Source of the DNA: Devosia naphthalenivorans
GTDB taxonomy: Bacteria > Pseudomonadota > Alphaproteobacteria > Rhizobiales > Devosiaceae
Reading direction: 5' to 3'
Length of the DNA: 64,000 bases
Assembly (NCBI RefSeq): GCF_003056355.1
Contig: NZ_PYVW01000006.1
Span: forward strand, 62,001-126,000
In this document: positions 42,765-51,365 of the stretch, one piece after another
How the letters are laid out: every line of letters begins with the position of its first letter
Numbering within the stretch: position 1 is the stretch's first letter
Notes under the pieces: model-generated
Told to the model about the DNA's origin: nothing
The model's database searches: none
The model's input: only the letters and a program-made list of their open reading frames with translations
Program-made: the position numbers and the translations under genes

Positions 42765-43067
42765 ATGCTCTCGAAAAGCAAGATTGCCGGGGCAGACGCC
42801 AACCCGCTCCGGCTCGACGCCGGCGCCTGGCTGAAGCAGCTGCGCGAGGAGGCAGGCCTGTCCCAGCGCGACCTCGCCAATATTCTGAGCCTCGATTATT
42901 ACACCTTCATCTCCCAGCTCGAGAACGGGCGGGGCAAGATCCCGTCCAACCGCTATCGGGAATGGGCCGGCGCGCTGCAGATCGACGAGAAGATCTTCGT
43001 CAAGAAAATGCTGATGTATTACGACCCGCACAGCTACGAGATCCTGTTCGGGGAAGAGGCGGCGTAA
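42765..43067 (+). CDS. XRE-family helix-turn-helix regulator
   Basis: The HTH (WLKQLREEAGLSQRDLANILSLDYYTFISQLENGRGKIPSNRYREWAGALQI) is a standard XRE domain. A short C-terminal tail (FVKKMLMYYDPHSYEILFGEE) follows. ATG 42765 has AAGGA 8 nt upstream; starts further upstream (to 42711) fall inside the promoter. At about 100 residues it is a single-domain DNA-binding protein. It precedes an unrecognised 506-residue gene by 43 bp and is divergent from the S-layer-like operon, so it may regulate one or both. Confidence 0.88.
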   Translation: MLSKSKIAGADANPLRLDAGAWLKQLREEAGLSQRDLANILSLDYYTFISQLENGRGKIPSNRYREWAGALQIDEKIFVKKMLMYYDPHSYEILFGEEAA

Positions 43068-43110
43068 GACGCCGTAGTAAAACTGTTTCCGCAGGGAGGA
43101 CCGGCGGCAC

Positions 43111-44631
43111 GTGGCCATGATTTTCAGCTTCACCAAGCCCGGCAGCGCTCAGGCGCGCACGACCGCCGCCCGCCCCCAGCCGCAGGACTGGACCAACCAG
43201 GAACTGAGCGACATTTATCGCGCGGTCGCCTGCCTGGGGCAGGCCGGCATTCTGGTGAATTTGGATCGCGGGGTGACCGACGAGGGCGACCCATGGATGG
43301 TGCTGTGCCGGCTGGATGGGGACGTGTTCATCCATTTCTGCCGGCTCGATGGCCGCTATTTGCTGGATAGCCCGGCGCTGCAGCGCCCGTTGCGCGGCGC
43401 CAGCTTTGCCGAACTGATCGATCTGTTCATCGCGCAGGCCGCGCGCGCGGCGGCGCCCAATGTGGTGGCATTCCGCGCGTCCAAAGTGTTCCTCCATCCG
43501 GCGGCGCTGCTGACTATTCTGGTGTGGTCGCTCTATGTGTGGTCGAGCGATGCGACGCAGGCGGGGGAACTGGACGAGGGTGACTTAAGCGCAGGGGTTT
43601 CGGCCCATGCGCTGCTGGCGGCGCAACAATTGGCGGATGAGACGGACGGGGCTGCTGATGCGCCAATTGCCAGCAAGGCGGGCGTGGTGGTCGACGGCGT
43701 GCCGGCGGAAAAACTCGTCAGCCGGTTGATGCAGGCCATGGACCAGGCCAGCGGTTTTGCGGGTGGCAACAGCATCGCGGCCATGCAGATGCTGGCGGTG
43801 ATGGGCACGCTGGTGCTGACCACGATGAGCACCGGTGCGCCTGATGCCCAGCCCGATAGCGCCATCGCGACGCTGGACCTGTTGCCGGAGCCGGCGAGCG
43901 ATCCGCGGCCGGATTTTGTCGACTTCCGCGAGGCACTGGCGCAATCGAGCTGGGATGGCTCGGACGCTGCCAAGGCGCTGATCGCCAAGGCCGAACAGAT
44001 CATTGAAACCACCCTGCCCCTCATGCAGGCGGACGAGGGGCACGCCATTGTAGCGCAGGCCGAACTGGCGCTGGCAGCAATGGATGGCGAAGCGCTCGCG
44101 CGTGACGCGGCCGGGCGCGTGCTTTCCGATGCGGCGCCGCTGAGCCTTGCGCCCGCGCCGGTGGTCGATGCGCCGGCTGACGCCGTGCAAGTGCAGACCG
44201 CTGCGCTGGCGCAGGAGTTTGCCGTGTTGCTGAGCAATCCGGTTTCGCTGGCACAGTACAATTTGGGCGGGGTGAGCCTGATGGCGAGCTTTGATCCATC
44301 GGCGCTGCAGGGGTTGCAGATTGCGCCCGGCACGACACAGGGCGGGCTGGTCGATTTGGTGTTCGACGCGCCGCAACTGGAGGAGCCACCCATCGCAACG
44401 GCCGCCGAGGGCCTTTATGGGGAAGCGGCGCGCGCCTTCATCAACTCGTTTCTCGCGCAATCGGACGATATCCAGATCGTCGCCAGCGCCAATGAACTGG
44501 TTTTGATTGATTTAACCGCGTTCGACGATACAATGGACCGCGCCTACAGCTATAGCTGGGCACTGGACGACGGCGGGATCATCTCCACCCTCGGCCATTT
44601 CGATTTTTTCGCCAGCTATGCCCTTGTCTAG
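43111..44631 (+). CDS. Uncharacterised 506-residue protein with one or two membrane segments
   Basis: I do not recognise the family. The N-terminal about 110 residues form a compact block (WTNQELSDIYRAVACLGQAGILVNLDRGVTDEGDPWMVLCRLDGDVFIHFCRLDGRYLL, region 43189-43365) that looks like a folded domain. A probable transmembrane helix follows at residues 131-147 (AALLTILVWSLYVWSS), with a second hydrophobic stretch near 225-243 (AAMQMLAVMGTLVLTTM). The rest is Ala/Asp-rich and acidic, ending GHFDFFASYALV, a hydrophobic end that could be a type I secretion signal. GTG 43111 is 10 nt after GGGAGGA. Partner of the XRE gene upstream; function unknown. Confidence 0.8.
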   Translation: MAMIFSFTKPGSAQARTTAARPQPQDWTNQELSDIYRAVACLGQAGILVNLDRGVTDEGDPWMVLCRLDGDVFIHFCRLDGRYLLDSPALQRPLRGASFAELIDLFIAQAARAAAPNVVAFRASKVFLHPAALLTILVWSLYVWSSDATQAGELDEGDLSAGVSAHALLAAQQLADETDGAADAPIASKAGVVVDGVPAEKLVSRLMQAMDQASGFAGGNSIAAMQMLAVMGTLVLTTMSTGAPDAQPDSAIATLDLLPEPASDPRPDFVDFREALAQSSWDGSDAAKALIAKAEQIIETTLPLMQADEGHAIVAQAELALAAMDGEALARDAAGRVLSDAAPLSLAPAPVVDAPADAVQVQTAALAQEFAVLLSNPVSLAQYNLGGVSLMASFDPSALQGLQIAPGTTQGGLVDLVFDAPQLEEPPIATAAEGLYGEAARAFINSFLAQSDDIQIVASANELVLIDLTAFDDTMDRAYSYSWALDDGGIISTLGHFDFFASYALV

Positions 44632-44669
44632 CGCAGTTTGCGGCCACAGCACGGATCAACACCGCGTCC

Positions 44670-45761
44670 ATGCGTGTTCTGCATTTTTTCAAGACCTACC
44701 TGCCTGACAGCTTCACCGGCGTCGAACGCGTCATCCACCAGATTGCCGAAGCCACCGCGCCGCTGGGGATCAGCAGCGATGTGCTGTCGCTGAGCCCAAG
44801 GCCGAGCGCTGAGTCGATTGCTGTGGGGCAGCATTTTTCGCATCAGGCGAAGCAGGATTTATATGTCGCCTCGACGGGGCTGTCCCTGTCGGTGTTCGGG
44901 GCCTTTCGGCGGCTCGCGGCAGAGGCCGATATCGTGCACTACCACTTCCCCTGGCCGATGATGGACCTGGTGCATGTGCTGAGCCGGACGGGCAAGCCGG
45001 CGGTGGTGACCTACCACTCCGATATCGTCAAGCAGGAGCGGCTGCTGCGGCTCTACCGGCCGTTGATGGATCGGTTTCTGGGCTCGGTGGATGCGATCGT
45101 GGCGACATCGCCGAACTACGTCGCGAGCAGTCCGGTGCTGTCGCGCTATCGCGACAAGCTATCGGTGATCCCGATCGGGATCGGCGATGAAGCGGCCGTC
45201 AACGTTAACACAATGACAACATATGAGACGCGTCTGGGGCGCGGATTCTTCCTGTTTCTGGGTGCGTTGCGCTACTACAAGGGCCTGCCGTTTCTACTCG
45301 ATGCCGCGCGGCTGACGGGCTTGCCGGTGGTTATAGCCGGGTCGGGCGACACCGCCGCCATCGAGCGGATGGGGCTGGGCAACGTCACCGTCCTTGGGGA
45401 GGTCAGCGAGGCGGAAAAGCTGGCGCTGACAAAGCTTTGCAGGGCGTTCGTGTTTCCCTCGCACCTGCGGTCCGAGGCGTTCGGGGTGGCCCTGCTGGAG
45501 GCCGCAAGGGCCGGCAAGCCGATGATTTCGTGCGAAATCGGCACGGGGACGAGCTTCGTGAATGAGCACGGGGTGACGGGGCTGACCATCGCGCCGGCCG
45601 ATCCGGTGGCGCTGGCGGAGGCGATGGTTTCGCTGGCAAAGAATGCCGAACGCTGCCGGCAGATGGGCCTCGCGGCCCGCGCGCGGTATGAAAACCTGTT
45701 CACCGCAAGGCAGATGGGGCAGGCTTATGCCGCGCTCTACCACAAGCTCGGTGCCGCATGA
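44670..45761 (+). CDS. GT4-family glycosyltransferase
   Basis: Two Rossmann-like halves: the acceptor half has HFFKTYLPDSFTGVERVIHQIAEA and VVTYHSDIVKQERLLRLYRP, the donor half has FFLFLGALRYYKGLPFLLDAA, VVIAGSGDT and the E-x7-E motif in LRSEAFGVALLEAARAGKPMISCEIGTG. Such enzymes transfer a sugar from a nucleotide donor, here probably mannose or a deoxysugar, to lipid-linked surface glycan. Length (363 aa) is typical. It overlaps the epimerase gene by 4 nt, starting a three-gene operon. Confidence 0.93.
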   Translation: MRVLHFFKTYLPDSFTGVERVIHQIAEATAPLGISSDVLSLSPRPSAESIAVGQHFSHQAKQDLYVASTGLSLSVFGAFRRLAAEADIVHYHFPWPMMDLVHVLSRTGKPAVVTYHSDIVKQERLLRLYRPLMDRFLGSVDAIVATSPNYVASSPVLSRYRDKLSVIPIGIGDEAAVNVNTMTTYETRLGRGFFLFLGALRYYKGLPFLLDAARLTGLPVVIAGSGDTAAIERMGLGNVTVLGEVSEAEKLALTKLCRAFVFPSHLRSEAFGVALLEAARAGKPMISCEIGTGTSFVNEHGVTGLTIAPADPVALAEAMVSLAKNAERCRQMGLAARARYENLFTARQMGQAYAALYHKLGAA

Positions 45762-46684
45762 AAATCCTGGTAACCGGCGCAAGCGGATTTGTTGGTCGCG
45801 CGACGGTGCGTGCGCTGCGCGCGGGCGGGCATGAGGTTGTCACGGCGGGGTTTTCGAGCAGTGCGGTGGATTTTCGCATCGGGCTGGGGGCGGATGCGGA
45901 TTGGTCGGCGGCGGTGGCCGGGTGTGATGCGGTAGTGCATGCCGGCGGGCTGGCGCATGTGCTGGATCGCGCAGCGGCAGCGGCGGCCGAGACGTTCGAG
46001 GATATCAATGTGGGCGGCACGCTGACGCTGGCGCGCGCGGCGGCGGACGCGGGTGTTGGGCATCTCGTGTTCATCAGCTCCATCGCGGCGGTTGGCGAGC
46101 CTGATGGGGGGGCGTTGCGGGAGAGCGATGCGCCACGGCCCGCCACGCCTTATGGGCAGTCCAAGCTGGCGGCTGAGCGGGGGCTGGCGGCGATTGCGGC
46201 AGAGACGGGGTTGACGGTCACGAGCCTCCGGCCGCCGCTGGTTTATGGACCCGATGCCGGTGGCCGGTTCCGGCAGATGCTGCGCTGGTGTGCGCTGGGC
46301 CTGCCGCTGCCCTTTGGCGGGATCGAGAACCAGCGCAGTTACCTGGCGGTGGATAATCTGGCGGATGCGGTGCTGGTTTGCCTGTCGCGGCGGGACGCGG
46401 CGGCTGGAGTATTTCATCTGGCGGATGAGGGGGTGCTGTCGACGCCGGAGCTGCTGCGGCTGATCGGCGAGGGGCTGGGCAGGCCGGCGCGGCTGTTCGC
46501 GGTGCCTTCGGTGATGTTGCGGGCGATGCGAAGGGTTGGGCTGGCGCAGCCGATCGACAAGCTGTCGCAAACGCTGGTGGTGGATGGCTCGGCGTTTCGG
46601 CAGAGGCTTGGCTGGGTGCCGCCGGTCAAGCTGCGCGATGGGATCGTGGATGCAGCGCGGCGCTATCGGGGGTTGGACGCGTGA
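45758..46684 (+). CDS. NAD-dependent sugar-nucleotide epimerase/dehydratase
   Basis: An extended short-chain dehydrogenase with VTGASGFVGRATVRAL at the N-terminus and a catalytic SSIAAVGE...PYGQSKLAAER (Ser, Tyr, Lys). SLRPPLVYGPDAGGRFRQML is typical of the group containing WbpV-like UDP-sugar 4-epimerases or reductases. At 308 aa it is slightly short, as for deoxysugar-forming members. It is translationally coupled to the glycosyltransferase before it and the MraY-like transferase after it, so it supplies the initiating sugar of a glycan. Confidence 0.9.
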   Translation: MKILVTGASGFVGRATVRALRAGGHEVVTAGFSSSAVDFRIGLGADADWSAAVAGCDAVVHAGGLAHVLDRAAAAAAETFEDINVGGTLTLARAAADAGVGHLVFISSIAAVGEPDGGALRESDAPRPATPYGQSKLAAERGLAAIAAETGLTVTSLRPPLVYGPDAGGRFRQMLRWCALGLPLPFGGIENQRSYLAVDNLADAVLVCLSRRDAAAGVFHLADEGVLSTPELLRLIGEGLGRPARLFAVPSVMLRAMRRVGLAQPIDKLSQTLVVDGSAFRQRLGWVPPVKLRDGIVDAARRYRGLDA

Positions 46685-47670
46685 GCCTGGGGGTTCTCTG
46701 CCTTGTGGCGGCGCTGCTGAGCTGGTGCCTGACGATAGCGCTGGAAAAACGCGCAGAGCGGATGGGGCTGGTGCAACAGCCCAATCACCGGTCCTCGCAT
46801 GTGGTGCCTACGCCGAGCGGTGGCGGGGTGGCGATTGCCGTGGCGACGTTGGTGGCGGGGAGCGTACTGGGATTGCCGCTGGTGCTGGTGGCGGCGGCGC
46901 TGATTGCGACGCTGGGGTTTGTCGATGATCTGCGCGATCTGCCGGCGGCGCTGCGGTTTCCGGTTCAGGGCGTGATTTTTGGCGGGCTGCTGTGGGTAGT
47001 GGGGCCGCTGCCGCCGATCGGGATCGTGGGAGGGGTGGTGCTGGCCGTCGTCGTGCTGCTGGCGGGGCTGTGGTGGCTGAACCTCTTCAATTTCATGGAC
47101 GGGATCGATGGGCTGGCGGGGAGCCAGGCGGTGTTGATCCTGTGCGGGTTCTGCCTCGTGTGGTGGACGGCGGATGCCGATGCGGTGAGTGCGCCGGCGT
47201 TCTGGTTGGCGCTGGTGACGGCAGCGGCGACGTTGGGCTTCCTGCTGCGCAATTGGCCGCCGGCACGGATCTTCATGGGCGATGCAGGATCGAACGCGCT
47301 GGCGCTGATCGTGTTCGCTATCGCTCTGCTGACCATTGCCGATGGCGGAATGCGATACGAGGCCTGGCTGATCCTGCCCGCGGTGTTTGTTTCGGACGCG
47401 ACGGTGACCTTGCTGAGGCGCGTCGCGCGGGGTGAGCGGCCCTGGCATGCCCATCGCCGACATGCCTATCAGCAGTTGGCGCGGCAATGGGGGCACCGCC
47501 CCGTGACGCTGCTTTATGGGGCGCTGACGATTGCGTGGGCGCTGCCGCTGGCGTTTTTGGCCCAGCATGCTGCCGGCTGGGGCTGGCCGCTGGTGGTGCT
47601 GGCCTATGCGCCGCTGGCGGGCTGCGCCGTTTGGGCCAAGGCTGGTGCGGCGGGCGAGATGTCTGCCTGA
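46681..47670 (+). CDS. Undecaprenyl-phosphate glycosyl-1-phosphate transferase (WecA/WbpL family)
   Basis: Multi-pass membrane enzyme (about ten helices) that starts a glycan by transferring a sugar-1-phosphate to undecaprenyl phosphate. MraY/WecA landmarks are VQQPNHRSSHVVPTPSGGGVAIA, the Asp pair in GFVDDLRDLPAALRF, NLFNFMDGIDGLAGSQA and RIFMGDAGSNALAL, and the late His motif HAHRRHAYQQLA. GTG 46681 overlaps the epimerase stop by 4 nt. Its last 67 bp overlap the convergent capD gene. Confidence 0.93.
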   Translation: MSLGVLCLVAALLSWCLTIALEKRAERMGLVQQPNHRSSHVVPTPSGGGVAIAVATLVAGSVLGLPLVLVAAALIATLGFVDDLRDLPAALRFPVQGVIFGGLLWVVGPLPPIGIVGGVVLAVVVLLAGLWWLNLFNFMDGIDGLAGSQAVLILCGFCLVWWTADADAVSAPAFWLALVTAAATLGFLLRNWPPARIFMGDAGSNALALIVFAIALLTIADGGMRYEAWLILPAVFVSDATVTLLRRVARGERPWHAHRRHAYQQLARQWGHRPVTLLYGALTIAWALPLAFLAQHAAGWGWPLVVLAYAPLAGCAVWAKAGAAGEMSA

Positions 47671-49544
47671 GGGGCAGATTCGGCGACGAAATCGAAGAGG
47701 ATCGCGCGGGCGGCGGTTTCGTCGCGGGCAGCAAGGGCCTGCTCGAGCTTGTCCAGCGCATACTGCAGGTCGTTGATCTCGCCGCGTCCAAGGGCACGCA
47801 GGATCTTGGGGTGGCGGGTCGGCTGCGCACTGGCCGGGTCGTAGAATAGTTCCTCGAACATTTTTTCGCCCGGCCGGCTGCCGACGGTGACGATCTCGAC
47901 GCTGCCGCCGGGGTTGGCGGCGTCGCGCACGGTTTCCCCTGCCAGCTGGATCATGTTGCGGGCGAGATCGGAGATTTTGACCGGCTCGCCCATTTCGAGG
48001 AGGAACGTATCCCCGCCCTCGGCCAGCGCGCCCGCCTGCACGATCAGTTCAGCCGCTTCGTGGATGGACATGAAATAGCGCGTCATGTCGGGATGGGTGA
48101 GCGTGACAGGCCCGCCATTGGCGATCTGTTCTTCGAACAGGGGCACGACCGAGCCGTTCGACCCCAGCACATTGCCGAACCGCACCGCGCTGAACCGCTG
48201 ACCCGTGCCACTGGCACTGGCCTTGCCGGCAAAGTGGCGCATGATGAGTTCGGCCCAGCGCTTGGTGGCACCCATGACATTGGTGGGGCGCACGGCCTTG
48301 TCGGACGAGATCAGGACAAAATCGCGCACGCCGGCCTCGAACGCCGCCTGGGTGACGGTGAGCGAGCCGAACACATTGTTACGCATGCCCTCGAGCGCAT
48401 TGGCCTCCACCAGCGGCACATGCTTGTGCGCCGCTGCATGGAACAACACCTCGATGTTGTGCTCGGTCAGGACGCGCGACAGCAGGGCCGCGTCGGTGGC
48501 CGAACCGAGCACGGGAATAACGGGGAACGATGCCTTTTGGCTCAGCGCGCGATGCGCATTGTAGAGGGCAAATTCGTTCTGCTCGAACAGGACCAGCAAC
48601 TTCGGAGACCACAGCGTCACCAGCCGGCACAGCTCAGAACCGATCGAGCCGCCAGCGCCGGTAATCATGATCGAGCGGTCGCGGATCATGTCGCGCAGCA
48701 GATCGGACTCGGCCGGAACCGAGGAGCGGCCCAGCAGCTCGTCGATGTCGATCTCCTGGATCTGGTTGACCAGGTACTTGCCCGTGAGCAGATCGGCGAT
48801 ATGGGGCAAGGTGCGGATCTTGATCGGGTACTGGGTCAGATTGGAGACGATCTGCTGGCGTCGCTCGGGCGTCATCGAGGGCATGGACAGGATGACTTCT
48901 TCCACGCCATAATTATCGATCAGCGTCGGCAGTTCGGATGGCGGATAGACCCGCTGGCCGGCAATGTCGCGGCCATGCAGGCTCTTGTTGTCATCGATAA
49001 AGCCAAGGATCAGCCGCCGCCCCTGCGAACGCAGGGCCACGGCCAGTTGCGAGCCTGCCTCGCCGGCGCCGTAGATCACGATCTGGCCGCGCCGGAGTTG
49101 TTCCTTTGGCGGGGCCCAGATGAAGGTCTTGGCGGCAAAGCGGCTGCCGGCGATCATCACGCCACCGATCAGCCAGTAAAAGAAGGGTACCGAGCGCGGC
49201 ACGATGCCATTGCCGGCCATTTCGGACACGAAGGCAACGGCAACCCAGCCCAGCGCAGCCAGGGTCATGGCCTGCAGCATCGTCCATATCGCGCGCTCTG
49301 GCAGGTAGCGGATAACCGCACGATACAGCCCCATCCGGATGAAGATGGGAATGGCCACCAGGGGAGCGGCACCGATCATCAGCCATTGCCGTGGCCGGGG
49401 CACGAAGAAATCACCATAGCGCAGGGCGTAGCTGCACCAGACGGCGGCCACCAGCACCACGATATCAAAGCATATCAATACGACACGCTTGAGGGGACGC
49501 GGCATATCGGCCAGCGCCGTTCTCATGGGTTCGAAGATCGACAA
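47604..49544 (-). CDS. Membrane-bound NDP-sugar 4,6-dehydratase (CapD/WbpM family)
   Basis: Four N-terminal helices (VLICFDIVVLVAAVWCSYALRYG and following) anchor a Rossmann-like CoA-binding module (VIYGAGEAGSQLAVALRSQG) and a C-terminal SDR dehydratase with ITGAGGSIGSELCR, FHAAAHKHVPLVE and SSDKAVRPTNVMGATKR. In the last motif Met replaces the usual catalytic Tyr, as known for the WbpM group of UDP-GlcNAc 4,6-dehydratases. Product: a 4-keto-6-deoxy sugar for surface polysaccharide. At 646 aa it is full length. The start is uncertain: TTG 49544, or ATG 49526, neither with a good ribosome site. The 3' end overlaps the convergent wecA-like gene by 67 bp. Confidence 0.92.
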   Translation of the reverse strand: MSIFEPMRTALADMPRPLKRVVLICFDIVVLVAAVWCSYALRYGDFFVPRPRQWLMIGAAPLVAIPIFIRMGLYRAVIRYLPERAIWTMLQAMTLAALGWVAVAFVSEMAGNGIVPRSVPFFYWLIGGVMIAGSRFAAKTFIWAPPKEQLRRGQIVIYGAGEAGSQLAVALRSQGRRLILGFIDDNKSLHGRDIAGQRVYPPSELPTLIDNYGVEEVILSMPSMTPERRQQIVSNLTQYPIKIRTLPHIADLLTGKYLVNQIQEIDIDELLGRSSVPAESDLLRDMIRDRSIMITGAGGSIGSELCRLVTLWSPKLLVLFEQNEFALYNAHRALSQKASFPVIPVLGSATDAALLSRVLTEHNIEVLFHAAAHKHVPLVEANALEGMRNNVFGSLTVTQAAFEAGVRDFVLISSDKAVRPTNVMGATKRWAELIMRHFAGKASASGTGQRFSAVRFGNVLGSNGSVVPLFEEQIANGGPVTLTHPDMTRYFMSIHEAAELIVQAGALAEGGDTFLLEMGEPVKISDLARNMIQLAGETVRDAANPGGSVEIVTVGSRPGEKMFEELFYDPASAQPTRHPKILRALGRGEINDLQYALDKLEQALAARDETAARAILFDFVAESAPQADISPAAPALAQTAQPASGA

Positions 49545-49840
49545 ATTCTATCCGACTCTGACACGGCTCGATGCAGCAGGCAGCGCCCGCAGCCAGTACA
49601 TTTAATTACCTAGTCTGTGGCGGAAATGAAAGTGGCCCATCATTTGCCGCTGCAGCGCAGAGAGCGCCGCCTGCCGACACGCAAGGTTCATCTACCTTCC
49701 GGCACCAGCGGAGCATAGCCATGCTTCGCTATGATCCAGAAGAAAACATCTGTCCAGCCAGTTGTAAGGGGGCACTCAAAGAGGCAGTTTGCGTTTCAGA
49801 ATTCCCGCTCCTGTGAGCTGGTTGAACAAGGAGAACATGG
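49545..49840. other. Divergent intergenic region, no gene seen
   Basis: About 300 bp between capD and the cystine-type importer. I find no credible coding frame. A small inverted repeat CATAGC-N8-GCTATG lies at 49714-49733, about 108 bp before the binding-protein start, and could be a regulator site or an RNA hairpin; nothing else stands out. Confidence 0.4.
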
Positions 49841-50608
49841 ATGAAGCTGCTCAAATTGCTGCCCGCCCTCGTGGCGCTGGCCGTTGCTACCCCCACCCTG
49901 GCGCAATCGGCGCTCGACCAGATCAAGGAAGCGGGCGCCCTGCGCATCGGCACCGAGGGCACCTATGCCCCGTTCACCTTTCATGACGACACCGGCGCGC
50001 TGGTGGGTTTCGACGTCGAGATCGGCCGTGAAATTGCCGAACGCCTTGGGGTTGAGGCCGAGTTCGTCGAAGGCTCGTGGGACGGTTTGATCGCCGGGAT
50101 CGACGCCAACCGTTATGACGTCGTCATCAACCAGGTGGGCATTACCGAAGAACGCCAGGCGAAATACGACTTCTCCGAACCCTATATCGCCTCCAAGGCC
50201 GCCCTTGTGGTGCGCGGCGACAATACGGACATCACCAGCTTCGAAACCCTGTCAGGCAAGAAATCGGCCCAGACCCTGACCAGCAATTACGGCAAGCTGG
50301 CCCAGCAATATGGCGCTGAAGTCGTGCCCACCGAAGGGTTCGACCAGTCCATCGCGCTGGTGCTGCAGGGCCGCGCCGACGCTACCATCAATGACAGCCT
50401 CTCCTATTTCGACTTCAAGACGCAGCAGCCCGATGCCGACGTGAAGATCGTTGCCACCGAAGCGGACGCCGATTTCTCGGGCGTGCTGCTGGCCAAGGGC
50501 AAGCCGGAACTGGTCGATGCGATCAACGTGGCGCTGGCGGAGATCAAGGAAGACGGCACCTATGCCGAGATTTCTGAAAAGTACTTCGGCGAGGACGTCT
50601 CGCAGTAA
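49841..50608 (+). CDS. Amino-acid (L-cystine-type) ABC transporter binding protein
   Basis: A Sec signal (LLKLLPALVALAVATPTLAQ) precedes a family-3 solute-binding fold: GALRIGTEGTYAPFTFHDDTGALVGFDVEIGREIAERLGV, the aspartate loop FVEGSWDGLIAGIDANRYDVVINQVGITEERQAKYDFSEPY, and ISEKYFGEDVSQ at the end. The WDGLIAG and NQVGIT features resemble the cystine-binding FliY/TcyA group, so cystine is likely but not proven. AAGGAG lies 7 nt before the ATG. A terminator-like hairpin separates it from the permease gene, which favours higher binding-protein levels. Confidence 0.92.
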   Translation: MKLLKLLPALVALAVATPTLAQSALDQIKEAGALRIGTEGTYAPFTFHDDTGALVGFDVEIGREIAERLGVEAEFVEGSWDGLIAGIDANRYDVVINQVGITEERQAKYDFSEPYIASKAALVVRGDNTDITSFETLSGKKSAQTLTSNYGKLAQQYGAEVVPTEGFDQSIALVLQGRADATINDSLSYFDFKTQQPDADVKIVATEADADFSGVLLAKGKPELVDAINVALAEIKEDGTYAEISEKYFGEDVSQ

Positions 50609-50629
50609 CGCCCAAGGCGTAGTATCGGT

Positions 50630-50663
50630 AGGGATCGGCCAGGCTGCTGGCCGGTCCCTTTTT
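50630..50663 (+). terminator. Intrinsic terminator/attenuator between binding-protein and permease genes
   Basis: A 13-bp stem (AGGGATCGGCCAG with CTGGCCGGTCCCT, one G-T pair) with a 4-nt loop is followed by a run of five T. It lies 22 nt after the binding-protein stop and before the permease start at 50685. Partial termination here would set subunit ratios. Confidence 0.75.
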
Positions 50664-50684
50664 CATGACGTGACGGACCCCGCG

Positions 50685-51365
50685 ATGCCGCATTGGCTTT
50701 CCCTGATGATCGACTCGCTGCCATCGCTGCTGCTGGCATGCGTGATGTTCACCATACCGCTCACACTGCTCTCGTTCGTGCTGGGGCTCGGCGTTGGTTT
50801 TATTGCCGCCATTACGCGGCTGTTTGCGCCGGCGCCGTTTGCGGCCATCGTGCGCTTTTATGTCTGGATCATCCGGGGCACGCCGCTGCTGGTGCAGCTG
50901 TTTCTGATCTTTTATGGCCTGCCCAGTGTCGGCATCGTGCTCGACGCCTTTCCGGCGGCCCTGATCGGCTTCACGCTCAATGTGGGCGCCTATACTTCCG
51001 AGATCATCCGTGCCGTGCTGGTGTCGGTACCCAAGGGGCAATGGGAAGCGGCCTATTCCATCGGCATGACCTGGGGTCAGGCCATGCGCCGGACCATCCT
51101 GCCGCAGGCAACACGCATTGCCGTCCCGCCGCTGTCCAACACCTTTATTTCGCTGGTCAAGGATACATCCCTGGCCGCGGCCATCACCGTGCCCGAGCTG
51201 TTCCGCGCCGGGCAGCGCATCGTCGCCACGAGCTATGAACCGCTGATCCTTTATATCGAAGTCGCGCTCATCTACCTCGTCGTGAGCTCGGTGCTGTCGA
51301 ACCTGCAGGCGCGCGTGGAAAAGCGCTTCTCCCGCTATGGCGGCTTTATTGAGGCAGCATCATGA
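50685..51365 (+). CDS. Amino-acid ABC transporter permease
   Basis: Membrane subunit with about five helices (LLLACVMFTIPLTLLSFVLGLGVGFIAAITRLF at the start) and the polar amino-acid permease signatures FYVWIIRGTPLLVQLFLIFYGLP, LNVGAYTSEIIRAVLVSVPKGQWEAAYSIGMTWGQAMRRTILPQATRIAVPPLSN and SLVKDTSLAAAITVPELF. ATG 50685 places the first helix near the N-terminus; the frame is open further upstream into the binding-protein gene but that part is out of frame with any domain. It overlaps the ATPase start by 4 nt. Confidence 0.94.
   Translation: MPHWLSLMIDSLPSLLLACVMFTIPLTLLSFVLGLGVGFIAAITRLFAPAPFAAIVRFYVWIIRGTPLLVQLFLIFYGLPSVGIVLDAFPAALIGFTLNVGAYTSEIIRAVLVSVPKGQWEAAYSIGMTWGQAMRRTILPQATRIAVPPLSNTFISLVKDTSLAAAITVPELFRAGQRIVATSYEPLILYIEVALIYLVVSSVLSNLQARVEKRFSRYGGFIEAAS

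Noticed and set aside
43111..44631. Idea that the 506-residue protein is a second RTX/S-layer type exported protein
   Set aside because: It lacks GGxGxD repeats and has a probable internal membrane helix; only the hydrophobic C-terminus fits, which is too weak.
48060..49613. 517-codon plus-strand frame opposite capD
   Set aside because: Antisense mirror of a conserved dehydratase; rich in His/Gln/Arg with no recognisable fold.
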